Part shown: positions 36,267 through 45,988 of the stretch, one piece after another | Position numbering within the stretch: position 1 is the first letter of the stretch | Layout: each line of letters opens with the position of its first letter | DNA from: Polytrichum commune | Taxonomy: Eukaryota > Streptophyta > Polytrichopsida > Polytrichales > Polytrichaceae | Reading direction: 5' to 3' | Assembly (NCBI GenBank): GCA_950295325.1 | Contig: OX485805.1 | Coordinates: 51,856,758-51,920,757, forward strand | DNA length: 64,000 bases | Notes under the pieces: model-generated | The model's database searches: none | The model's input: the letters and a program-made list of their open reading frames with translations, nothing else | What the model was told of the DNA's origin: nothing | Made by a program: the position numbers and the translations under genes

Positions 36267-38882
36267 GGCAGACGCTAAAGAGACCCCAACGAGCTCTGTC
36301 CGGCGTGACAAACGATGGTGGGGCCCACCACCGCCTCTGCCCCCTGAAACTTTTCGCGTCCCTACCCACGCATTTCGGGCAACGCTGCCCGACATCTCTT
36401 CCCAAATGCTTCTCTTCCTTGATGTCTGCCACTTCAATAAAATAGCAATTGCCTTTTAGCAAAAAAAATTCAAAACCATGGTGTTGTCCTTCACTACAAT
36501 TGTCCTTCAATAGGATTGAAGGCCACTTCTCCATATAACCCATATTGAATGCACTTCATCTTTAAGGTCCAAAATCCAATATATATGTTCACTTCCAGTG
36601 AGTAATTAAGCAATTGATTGGGATTTGCTTTTCAAGGTGAAACCGACAATAAAACATGTAATTAACTTGGAAGTCAAAAATATTACAAAAGCCTCATTAA
36701 CATTAAGGCAATATCTATTGAGATTTACCATTAAAAGGGACATTGTCGTTCTAAAATGGAACTAAAATTAACGTTTCTATTTTTAATATGTTTATTTTAT
36801 AATAATCTAGTTAATACCTTTTATTTCCGCAAGTATTTATATACATTGTCCTTCAGGACCGATTGTCCTTCATCACTTTTGTCTTTCACTGCAATTGTCC
36901 TTCAGGATTCAGTTTTGTCTTTCATGTGTGTTGTCCTTCACAGTAGGATTCACGGCTGCTTCTCCATATAATCCATATTAATTGCACTTCATTTTCAAGG
37001 TCCAAAATTGAATATATATATATATTCACTTCTATTGAATAAATAAGCAATTGATTGGGACTTCATTTTGCGAAGTTAAATCGTCAATAAAATATGTAAT
37101 TAAATTGGAAGTCAAAAACATTTCAAAAGTCTCATTAGCACCAAGGTTGTGTTTATTGTGACTTATTATTGAAAAGAATTTTGTCATTCTAAAATGGAAC
37201 TAAAATTAGTGTTTATTTTTTAGTGTGTTTAATTTAGTTAATATTTTTTACTTTCATACAAGTATTCATACCGTACTATCAATGTGTATGAATGCTTTTA
37301 TGTATCCTAATTAATTATACAATACATATTTGAGTTGGTTTTAATGATAAGATTTTTCTTCATTACTTTTTTTTTCAATTGTTTTAAGCAAATTTATCCT
37401 TCCGTTAGTTTCATAGAAGTTTGTTCTTCAATTAGTTTCATTAAAGGTTTGTTCATTAGTTAATTTTATTAGAAGTTTATCCTTTAATTAGTTTTCATTA
37501 AATGTTTGTGTTTCAGTTAGTTTTATTGAAAGGTTGTCCTTCAATTAGTTTCATTAAAGGTTTTGTCCTTCATTTAGTTTCATTAAAGTTTTGTCCTTCA
37601 GTTAGTTTCATTAAGTTTCGTCCTTCACTTAAGTTTATTATAAGTTAGTTTCTTAAATTAGTTTCATTAAGCTTTGTCCTTCAGTTAGTTTCATTAAAAA
37701 TTTATTTTTTGAATTAGTTTCATTATGTTTTTTCTTTTACTTAGTTTATTATAAGTTTGTTTTTTGAATTAGTCTCATTAAGCTTTATCGTTTAGTTAGT
37801 TTCATTATAAGTTTGTCCTTCAATTAATTTCATTTATGGTTTGTCCTTCAGTTACTTTCATTATAAGTTTATTTCTTAAATTTCTTTCATTAAAGTTTTG
37901 TCCTTTAATTAATTTTATTAAAAAAAATTCTTCATTTAGTTTCATTAGCAATATGTCATTTATTTAGTTTCAGCTTAAGTAGAATTAACTTGACGGTTTA
38001 ACTTCGCAAAAGGAAGTCCCAATCAATTGCTTATTTATTCAATGGAAGTGAATATATATATATATATATATATTCAATTTTGGACCTTGAAAATGAAGTG
38101 CAATTAATATGGATTATATGGAGAAGCAGCCTTGAATCCTACTGTGAAGGACAACACACATGAAGGACAAAACTGAATCCTGAAGGACAATTGCAGTAAA
38201 AGACAGGAGTGATAAAATACAATCGCAGTGAAAGACAAGAGTGATGAAAGACAATCACAGTGAAGGACAAAAGTGATGAAGGACAATCGGTCCCGAAGGA
38301 CAATGTGTATAAATACTTGCGGAAATAAAAGGTATTAACTAGATTATTATAAAATAAACATATTAAAAATAGAAACGTTAATTTTAGTTCCATTTTAGAA
38401 CGACAATGTCCCTTTCAATGGTAAGTCTCAATAGATATTGCCTCAATGTTAATGAGGCTTTTGTAATATTTTTGACTTCCAAGTTAATTACATGTTTTAT
38501 TGTCGGTTTCACCTTGAAAAGCAAATCCCAATCAATTGCTTAATTACTCACTGGAAGTGAACATATATATTGGATTTTGGACCTTGAAGATGAAGTGCAT
38601 TTAATATGGGTTATATGGAGAAGCGGCCTTCAATCCTATTGAAGGACAATTGTAGTGAAGGACAACACCATGATTTTGAATATTTTTTGCTAAAAGACAA
38701 TTGCTATTTTATTGAAGTGGCAGACATCAAGGAAGAGAAGCATTTGGGAAGAGATGTCGGGCAGCGTTGCCCGAAATGCGTGGGTAGGGACGCGAAAAGT
38801 TTCAGGGGGCAGAGGCGGTGGTGGGTCCCACCAGCGTCTGTCACGCCGGACAGAGCTCGTTGGGGTCTCTTTAGCGTCTGCC
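36267..38882. mobile_element. Mutator-like foldback element, copy 2 (2.6 kb), inserted in the copia element
   Basis: It is flanked by a perfect 9-bp direct repeat CTGTTCATT (36258-36266 and 38883-38891). The ends are GGCAGACGCTAAAGAGACCC and its complement. Inverted repeats cover about 36267-37087 and 37989-38882, some 820-890 bp each. The size, the 9-bp duplication and the long TIRs fit Mutator-like elements (family knowledge). There is no transposase. The apparent frames at both ends are mirror images of TIR sequence. It is a relative of the element at 26332-27522. Confidence 0.85.
37375..37975. repeat. Degenerate tandem array inside the foldback element
   Basis: About twenty copies of a 25-30 bp unit near GTTTGTCCTTCAGTTAGTTTCATTAA (seen as shorter blocks GTCCTTCAGTTAG and TTTCATTAA) fill the centre of the element. 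A related GTCCTTCA-type motif also recurs in the arms, with more copies on the right (38140-38300) than on the left (36850-36945). Confidence 0.8.
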
Positions 38883-38891
38883 CTGTTCATT

Positions 38892-39790
38892 TAGCGTAGA
38901 TGCGTGAGGTGGAAAGTGAGAATTTGAATTCTAGGTGGGGTCATCTACTGAATTGTCATTAAGCTGAGTGAAAATTGAGGGATTTGATGAAGGCTCATGG
39001 GGTTTTGGAAGATAATCCCCAGGCCATGCGACTGCCTCCGAATCAAGTTCATGGTTTGAAGTGACTTTGGACAGAGCAAAAGGAAAGCACGTCTCATCAA
39101 AATGAACATCCTTAGAAGTCCAAGTACGTTTGATCATGGGGTTGTAAATCTGATACCCCTTAGTGGTTTCATTGTAACCAAGCAACACACATTTAATTGC
39201 TTTGTCATCCCATTTTTTGCGGGCATTAGTTGTCACAAGAGTGTACACTAAACAACCAAAGACTCTGAGGTGATCTACATTTGGGATACATCGGAAAAGT
39301 CGCTCATATGGTGTGGTGCCCTGATTTGCACGAGTTGAGGAGCGATTAAGCAAATAAACAGCTGTGATTATTGCTTCAGTCCAAAGTTCTATAGGAAGAT
39401 GACATCCAATAGCCAATGATCTAGCCTTTTCAAGAATAGTTATGTTTTTTCTCTCAGCCACACCATTTTGGTGGGGTGTGTGGGGTTGAGTTTTTTGGTG
39501 AATCATGCCCTTTTCATGCATGAAATCAACAAATGACTTCGAGATATATTCCCCACCCTTATCTGATCTCAACATTTTGATTTGTTTTCCGAATTGTAAT
39601 TCTATTTGTTTGTGGAATATTCTAAACTTGGACAAAGTTTCACTTTTCTTTTTGAAAAAAAACACCAAGGTTTAACGAGTAAAATCATCTGTAAAGGTCA
39701 GGATATACTTCGTACCCGAGGTAGATGAGACATGGAGTGGGCCACACAAGTCTGTGTGTAGAAGATCGAAAGTTTTTTCATTCTTCCTGC
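38892..39790 (-). pseudogene. Copia integrase core remnant
   Basis: The frame from about 39790 to 38931 has the catalytic triad of retroviral-type integrases: Asp in HTDLCGP, Asp in LRSDKGGEY and Glu in NGVAERKN. It then has the copia-typical LRVFGCLVYT and CVLLGY segments. It carries one in-frame TAA at 39672-39674 (after DDFTR), after which the same frame continues. The N-terminal zinc-binding part is cut off at the junction with the phosphatase-like fragment. Confidence 0.88.
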
Positions 39791-39792
39791 AG

Positions 39793-40331
39793 GTCGCCCT
39801 ATCCAAATGGTGGGTGATCGTGTGGAGCTCCATGAAGTCCGAGAACACCCAGGCGATCGTGGAGTTCATCTTCAAGGGACTCCAACCCCCCTGCTTGGTC
39901 CTAGGACATGAGTCTTGTAAAACATTATACACCCCCAACGGCAGGGTTGTAAGGAAACCCAACAACCCTGCCGTAAATCAATATCTTAAGGTCTTGAAGC
40001 CAATCGTATGGGACCAGCGTCCCACCATGGTCGGCTGTCCCTACGATGTTCGCCCCACCCGTCACAACACGTTGATGGTGGATGACAACGCTTCCAAGAA
40101 CATTTTGAACATGACATCCAACTTCATACTTTGCCCTACGTGGACGGTCGAAAGATCCAAGACCGCTTTTTGTTAGACCTAATTAAGTACCTTCAAACGC
40201 TCATGGGGAGCGGACTACCCGTGTCCCAGTTCCTTAGTTGTAATCCGATAGGCGAGAGATACATGGATCCGAGGGACTATATTATGTACAGAGAGTTGTA
40301 CGCTTACACGAAATATAATAAACTCATTTGA
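39793..40331 (+). pseudogene. Truncated FCP1/NIF-type HAD phosphatase-like fragment
   Basis: Reading plus-strand from an AG at 39791-39792 (preceded by a pyrimidine-rich TTCTTCCTGC), the translation shows [28 protein letters not shown] and NTLMVDDNASKNIL. These match motif II, the conserved Lys region and the C-terminal Asp-Asp of FCP1-homology phosphatase domains. The domain start with its DxDx(T/V) nucleophile is absent. A frameshift is needed near 40130 to continue into YVDGRKIQDRFLLDLIKYLQ, which ends at a TGA at 40329-40331. FCP1-type enzymes dephosphorylate the RNA polymerase II tail or other phosphoserines (family knowledge). This copy should be inactive. Confidence 0.55.
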
Positions 40332-40449
40332 GATACTACATGGTGTGCCATTTGTGTAATATATTATGCCTCAAATGTATATTGATTTTCACATGCTCCC
40401 CCTCCCCCCCTTCCCTTGGGTTTTGTCTGTTTTTTTATTTTGGCATCAG

Positions 40450-41204
40450 CGTTTGAAGCCCTCGCTTGAGGTCGTCAGTGAATCAAACTTGAGAAGTTTC
40501 TTCTACGAGACCGTCTACGATGCCGCGTCCACCATCGACTACTCCAAGGAGCCCCTTGATGCTGGCGTCGTCAATAGCCCCCCACCCAAGCAAATCTTCC
40601 GACAATCTTCGTCTTCATCGTCGCTCAAGGGCATAGATTGCAAATGCATCCGGGTGTCCCCCTCTCGGCCCGGCGGCAATATTACACCTCAACGGCGGCT
40701 GCGGATGGACGCTCGGCCTGCGAAGAGTGGACCCCTCCCTATTCCTTTGCGGGATGCTTTGCCCCTCCTCGCCAACTCGGAAGCGAGCGCCCCCCGTGCC
40801 AAGGTGACCACCTGCACATGGCTTAACCACGCATTACAATCATTTTGCACTAAAAAGGAGCGTGTGACACGTTTGGGTATTCCTCCTCAAACTAACACAT
40901 GTGTTCTTGGCCTGACGCGTTGCAGGTTGCGTCCAACCTTAAACCTATGCGGTCCAGTGCGTCCATCGGGTTGGAGCGTTCGTACGCCATGCCCAAAAAT
41001 GCAAGACAATCCACTTCATCGTATTCGAATTCTTCGTCGTATAATTCGGGCGGCCAACGGAATCCAAAATGTGTTATGGAGGGCCCACGTCCCAACCTTG
41101 GCTATAGTCACGGGGCGGAGATTTTCAAGAATGTTGAAGCAATACGAGCAAAAGAAGCCGCTGCAAAAAAAAAGATACTATCTCCAAGGCTAGATAGGCC
41201 ATAG
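40450..41204 (+). CDS. Two putative exons of an unrecognised protein
   Basis: A pyrimidine-rich tract ending CATCAG precedes an open segment at 40450-40803 (RLKPSLEVVSESNLRSFFYE and on, then Ser-rich). Its end AAG/GTGACC and the following TTGCAG/GTTGCG would remove 40804-40925 in phase 0. The join continues to a stop at 41202-41204 through VASNLKPMRSSASIGLER and a basic tail. The splice logic is consistent, but no family is recognised and no first exon or start codon can be assigned. It may be the 3' part of the same gene as the phosphatase-like fragment just upstream, carried or truncated together. Confidence 0.35.
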
Positions 41205-41572
41205 TAGGCATAGGGTTTTGGGCCATAGGCACGATGATTTTGGGTCGCACTATTCATTGGATGTGTGTTGTTAGCATGCTATGCATTTTACATGCCATAC
41301 TTTGTATATTTTATTTGCAATAATATAAGTGTCATATCATTTCCCCTTCAATATGATGTAATGTTTGGATTGTCCTACCTAAACCATCTCGATATGAGTT
41401 CTTTATTGGTTCCTTGATATGAACACCCGCTTCAAAGTATTTGCATCTTACAACAATCTCCAATATTTGTGTCATTTTATCCATGTTCTTTTATTTGTAA
41501 AAGTCTCAAAATGCCCCAAAAGTCCCAAGTTAATGAATATAGTGTTATATTCTAAGGAGAATGCAATTATTG

Positions 41573-42452
41573 CAGACCTTGGACAACTGCCAAAATAACT
41601 AAAGTTAACTAGATTTTTTTCAAGGCATTTTAGGGAACAACTATAGTTAACTAAAAAAATTTCAAACCCATTTGAAAAACAACTAAAGTTAACTAGAAAA
41701 CATCAAGACCAAATTCAAGAACAACTATAGTTAACTAGAATTTTTTTAACAACTATACCTATGTATCTAACTATAGTTAGTTAAAAAAAACTTCAATAAA
41801 ATTTTAGTCAATTGTAGTTATGAAATATAAACATCAAGCCTCATATTCTTCATCTGCCTCAATGTTGTCCTTATCTTCATCGTTGGTGTCATATTCCGAC
41901 ATAATTGGTCGCTTAGGAATAAAATTCTCCCATTGCGAGTCAAGCTTGACTACCTCAGATACGTCAGAACAAAGTAAATGCTTGTTCATCTTTAGGAACA
42001 TGTTGATTTCAATTAAACCTGCTCGCAAAGAAAATCGCTTTGGAGCAATGACATCATTCATAACACAAGAGTTTGAAGCCTAATCCACCACCACATCGAT
42101 GACTTGAGTTAGTTGACACAATGAAGCATAGATACCTTGCTTGCTCCAGATTGTCAAGTGTGCTCTCAAGAGGCTCCAGACCAAAAGGAGGAGAAGCTTC
42201 AAGATATAATAATTATTTTGAAAACCATTTGCCTTTAGCCCCTCGTTCCTCGTCATCCTACCACAATTTAAGGCTGCACTTAATGTTAGTTAACTAGATA
42301 TAACTATAGTTAACTAGATTTTTTGGTAGTTTGAATTCAAAACAACTATAGTTAACTGGATTTTTTGACCGGTCAAATCGTGAACAACTGTAGTTACGAA
42401 GGGCAACTAGTTAACTACTAGTTGATTTAGTTGGTTAGTTGTCCAAGGTCTG
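41573..42452. mobile_element. hAT-family element with perfect 8-bp target duplication
   Basis: The ends are CAGACCTTGGACAACT and its exact complement (16 bp). They are flanked by the 8-bp direct repeat AATTATTG (41565-41572 and 42453-42460). An 8-bp duplication with CA(G)...TG ends is the hAT signature. Both subterminal regions are packed with AACTATAGTTAACTAG-like motifs, probable transposase-binding repeats. It is 880 bp, so a deletion derivative. Confidence 0.9.
41834..42061 (-). pseudogene. C-terminal remnant of a hAT transposase
   Basis: The 75-codon frame reads APKRFSLRAGLIEINMFLKM and onward to an acidic tail ending in EADEEYEA. It resembles the last part of hAT transposases, where KR..L.....E...FLK.N follows the dimerisation helix, though the match is short. 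Its location between hAT-type ends supports the reading. Confidence 0.5.
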
Positions 42453-42460
42453 AATTATTG

Positions 42461-44515
42461 TTACAAAAAATTCATGAATATGGAAATTGCTACAACTTTT
42501 GAAGCGTAAATTTAAGGGTTACATATATTCGTTCTATAGGTTAATCCATAATCACTCATCTCAATGCTACTCCTTGACTATGACAATTGTCAAAAAAATT
42601 ATGAGGTTAATTGATCACAAGTTGCCACTAATTAACTTTAGCTTTGTTCACCTAAAAAATATAGATCTCATCTATGTCATCATTACATGACCCTAGTGAG
42701 AGGTTAAATGGACCTGGTTGACCTTACTACATGTACTAGAGTCCTCATTTACCAAGATTAAGATGTATGATGTGTGGAGAAAGAATATTGATGGGGTTAT
42801 TTCTCCATAATCCAAACATTATTCTATTTGTGCTCCCAGTCGGACCACTCAATAAAGTTATGGAAATATCCTGATATAAAATTAATCAACACTCTAAAAT
42901 GTACAATTGTGAGTTCAACTTGACACTGCAGCATTCTGCAGATTCTCAACATATCATCGTCCCATCCCTTTGTCCACCGAACTGAAGGTAACTATTGACT
43001 AATGTTATGGCATGCACTTCCTCTGCGCAAATGAAAAGGTGTCTCAGCATATGATGTTGACATAGGTGTCAATTTGCATCAATAAATGTTTCTAGCCTTC
43101 AAGAGAAGACATGCATGTTCTATGGAAAGTCTAGCTAGCCTCCTAAGGGAAGACAACTGTGAGATGATGGCCCAATTCAAGGCACTGTTGGTTTTGATTG
43201 TAAAAGGAATTCCGTGACGAAGAAGATAATCAACATCCCAAAGTTTAAAATACCAATATAATATGAAGACCATTCCCAGACCATAGCTCAAGCCTTGCAT
43301 TCGATAGGCTGGAAATTTTTGAGAACGAGGCTCCCATATGACCAAAATTTGTGTCATCAAATCCAGAACCTGGCACATAACATTATTCAGTTGTTATCAT
43401 GCATTCCATTTTAAAGAATGTTCAGTGACAACGCTTCACTTGAGTTTACCAGGTTGAATCTACTTAGATAAGTATTCATAAGGTATAACTCTAGCACCTT
43501 ACATGACACATTCCCGACCCCCCCCCCCCCCCAACCTGGTCACTTAATTGAATATAAAATGACATTGTGCGTACTAGACTATCTTGTTCTTAAAATTCAA
43601 GTGCAGCGCTAGAACATTATTATTAGCTCTATTTTGTTAAACATAAATGTGATGAAATTCCATGGAACCACCTACATACCCATGGACATTTTGGGAATGT
43701 TTTTATTACCATGACTGTATCGTATTTTAAGTTTTCATTGAATACCTTCACCCAATGGCTATATGGAAGAAATGATACCCACACAACAGTTGCACAACCC
43801 TATGATTTCACTATCCGTTCTCTGTACTTTTCAACCTCTTTACATATGCATGAGTGAACCGGAGCAATGGGGAAGCAAGGATTTTTTGGGCAATTCACCA
43901 CATGGGAAACATGTAGTTAAGTGGTGAATACCTGTTTAATGCAGGCCCCTTCCCCAAGAATGTCCAGTAAATTAAATCAACCTCTATATCCGTGAAATTC
44001 CTCTCAATTAGTAGTGGTTCCAGAGGCTCTCTTCAAGATACCATAATGAACAAATTTCGGACAAAAATAAGCATCACTTCGTTGAACTTTTCTGTAATTT
44101 CCCTAGTAATGAGCACAAAGTTTGAGGACTCACCAGAACGTAAAGTCGCAGAACTATCCATGGCCATTGAGTCACTCTTGAAGCTGCTGCATGCTTCAAT
44201 ATGCCATCAGACGTCCAGCTTGGCGTAAGGTGCTTTGAGGGAGCTGACAAGGAAGATTGGCCAGTAAATCAGACCTTCAACCCTAGAACACTCCCGCACA
44301 GATTCATAGACCGAAAATTTGACCCAAAAATGAACAGAATTGCTGGTTTGTTATTGATTATATATATGGAACGCAAGACGTTGGTTGCGTTTGTTAATGT
44401 ACATGACATACACTTTGGACGCCAAGCATGCACTTCGAGAATGCTACTTTGATCTGTGTGCTGTATCCGAAGGAGACTACACTCTACATCCTCAAAAGAG
44501 TATAAATAATGATAC
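42461..44515. other. Intergenic, two unassigned minus-strand open segments
   Basis: No gene was recognised. On the minus strand, 43370-43079 is open after a CAG and begins VLDLMTQILVIWEPRSQKF. A shorter segment near 44025-43925 reads EPLLIERNFTDIEVDLIYW. Neither matches a family I know, and stops and gaps separate them, so they may be relics of one decayed gene. A C run lies at 43519-43532. Confidence 0.35.
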
Positions 44516-45988
44516 CTAGCGTGAACTGTTCCTACGAGTATATCTGATGGTGTGTCGTCGGAGCCACAGCTCGTACAAGGTCATGTGGAATGCGTCGTAG
44601 GCCAGGGGAGGTGTGTTCCATTCCATGTGCTTGCTAGCTTGATGTCCGAGGTATTGCATTCTCCAATACTTCTTTTCAGGAATATCAGTTAACAGGTGCT
44701 TCAGGTCTGGAACGTCCTTGATGTCAAGAAGTACTGAGAACTCGTTCCAATTCAAAATATTCTGGAATGGCAACTCATGGAAGACGGAGTTTTCCATCAC
44801 TAGTACCGGCACGCAACCGAACCGTAAACAATCAACAATGTTTAAGGTTACGTGTGGTGAGAAAACCACACAGAATCTGCTTCTTGCTAGCTTCTTATAG
44901 GTAGCGGCAGGGTCGAGTGTTGGACCGGATTCAACATCAAAAGCACTATCGGCTCGCCATCTTTCAACCCAAATGGTAGAGGCGGCTGAGTCGCTTGTCA
45001 AAGGATCGCTGACATAGGCGAGTGTTGATGATCTCTCCAATTTCTCGGCAAGAGCAGAACTAATGTCTTCCACAGAGACAGGTCTGTAATGTGGAAACAC
45101 AACGTCTTTATGTGGGAAGAAGTCTTGTAATTCGGACCCGAGAGGAGAACAGGCTACCTTAATGGCATTCTTGCTAAGCTCCAAGAAGTTTCTGTGAAGA
45201 TCCTCAACATAAGCGTGGCACGACAGATAGAAATGATCAGCCCCTAGAGATCGAGACCAATAAGGATATTTGTCTCGCACCTTCTGCACGTGGCGCCTTA
45301 GCTGTAGGCCGACTTTACCAGGGCCTAGTTCAATCCACAAAGAGTCGATTGAGACTGGGAGCAAGTACAGTTGCGCTTCTTCAGGGTTGTCAGTGATGAA
45401 ATTCTCGCTCTTTGCAAGAGTTCGGAAGAAGAAATCGGCGGTGCTGCTGAGGTCGAGCTCGTCCTCGTTAGACGTCGCTCCCTCGCCTGATGTGTGAACG
45501 TAGTCATAACTGTCTTTCGTGGAACTAGGGTAAATGAAAACCCTCATCCTTCTCGCCATCTCGCCATAGGTTAAGGCGAAAACTCGAGGAGAGTGGTAAA
45601 GTTGCGGAAGGCTTTCCTTAAGCTTCTCGAGTTCAATGTCGGAGATGTCATGACCTAAAGGTGAAACTCCGCGAGAAACATCTTTAGCGTTAACATCTAT
45701 AATTTCTTCGTTCTCCTCTTGGGTATTTAACGATCCAGTAGACCTTCTAACTATCGACACTGCTTGGAAATCAGAAGAACTCGAAAATTCATCCGAAATG
45801 ACTGGCAATCTGGAATCCCTGAAAGTACTAGTGTGCTCGACAGAAGAGCCGAACCTGGAAATATAAACCGACGTCTCGGGAATGGCAACAGATAATTCCC
45901 GGAACCAGGTTCCCAGTAGCCAGGCCGACACAAAGCAACATAGAATAACAAGTGATACTAGACCGATCTGCCTTCGAATTGGCTCCAT
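44516..45988 (-). CDS. Exostosin-family glycosyltransferase (GT47), intronless
   Basis: The single 490-codon frame is complete. Residues 8-28 form one hydrophobic signal anchor after a short basic N-terminus, giving a type II Golgi membrane protein. A variable stem extends to about residue 140. The exostosin domain then runs from MRVFIYP (about 148) to about 440, with EEAQLYLLPVS, DHFYLSCHA and the C-terminal nucleotide-sugar region YKKLARSRFCVVFSP...CLRFGCVPVLV. GT47 enzymes build cell-wall polymers such as xyloglucan side chains, xylan, arabinan or pectin (family knowledge). The acceptor and donor here cannot be deduced. The lack of introns contrasts with the other host genes and may indicate an old retrocopy or simply a single-exon subfamily. 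Confidence 0.88.
   Translation of the reverse strand: MEPIRRQIGLVSLVILCCFVSAWLLGTWFRELSVAIPETSVYISRFGSSVEHTSTFRDSRLPVISDEFSSSSDFQAVSIVRRSTGSLNTQEENEEIIDVNAKDVSRGVSPLGHDISDIELEKLKESLPQLYHSPRVFALTYGEMARRMRVFIYPSSTKDSYDYVHTSGEGATSNEDELDLSSTADFFFRTLAKSENFITDNPEEAQLYLLPVSIDSLWIELGPGKVGLQLRRHVQKVRDKYPYWSRSLGADHFYLSCHAYVEDLHRNFLELSKNAIKVACSPLGSELQDFFPHKDVVFPHYRPVSVEDISSALAEKLERSSTLAYVSDPLTSDSAASTIWVERWRADSAFDVESGPTLDPAATYKKLARSRFCVVFSPHVTLNIVDCLRFGCVPVLVMENSVFHELPFQNILNWNEFSVLLDIKDVPDLKHLLTDIPEKKYWRMQYLGHQASKHMEWNTPPLAYDAFHMTLYELWLRRHTIRYTRRNSSR

Larger units (their letters stand above)
34348..39790 (-). mobile_element. Degenerate Ty1/copia retrotransposon, interrupted by a Mutator-like element
   Basis: The minus strand reads integrase (39790 to 38892), then reverse transcriptase and RNase H (36266 to 34348). 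This integrase-before-RT order defines copia. The 2.6-kb element at 36267-38882 with a 9-bp target duplication splits the pol region. The gag, protease, zinc-finger start of integrase and 5' LTR are missing: copia similarity stops at about 39790. Several in-frame stops make it inactive. Confidence 0.88.

Noticed and set aside
36236-38899. Mirrored open frames of 60-97 codons at 36090-36543 and 38606-38899
   Set aside because: They are the two inverted repeats of the Mutator-like element read in each direction, not genes.
40366-41193. Continuous 275-codon plus-strand frame
   Set aside because: The start lies in the pyrimidine tract of a likely intron and the later part reads through a likely intron (40804-40925) out of the better frame; I kept only the two spliced segments, at low confidence.
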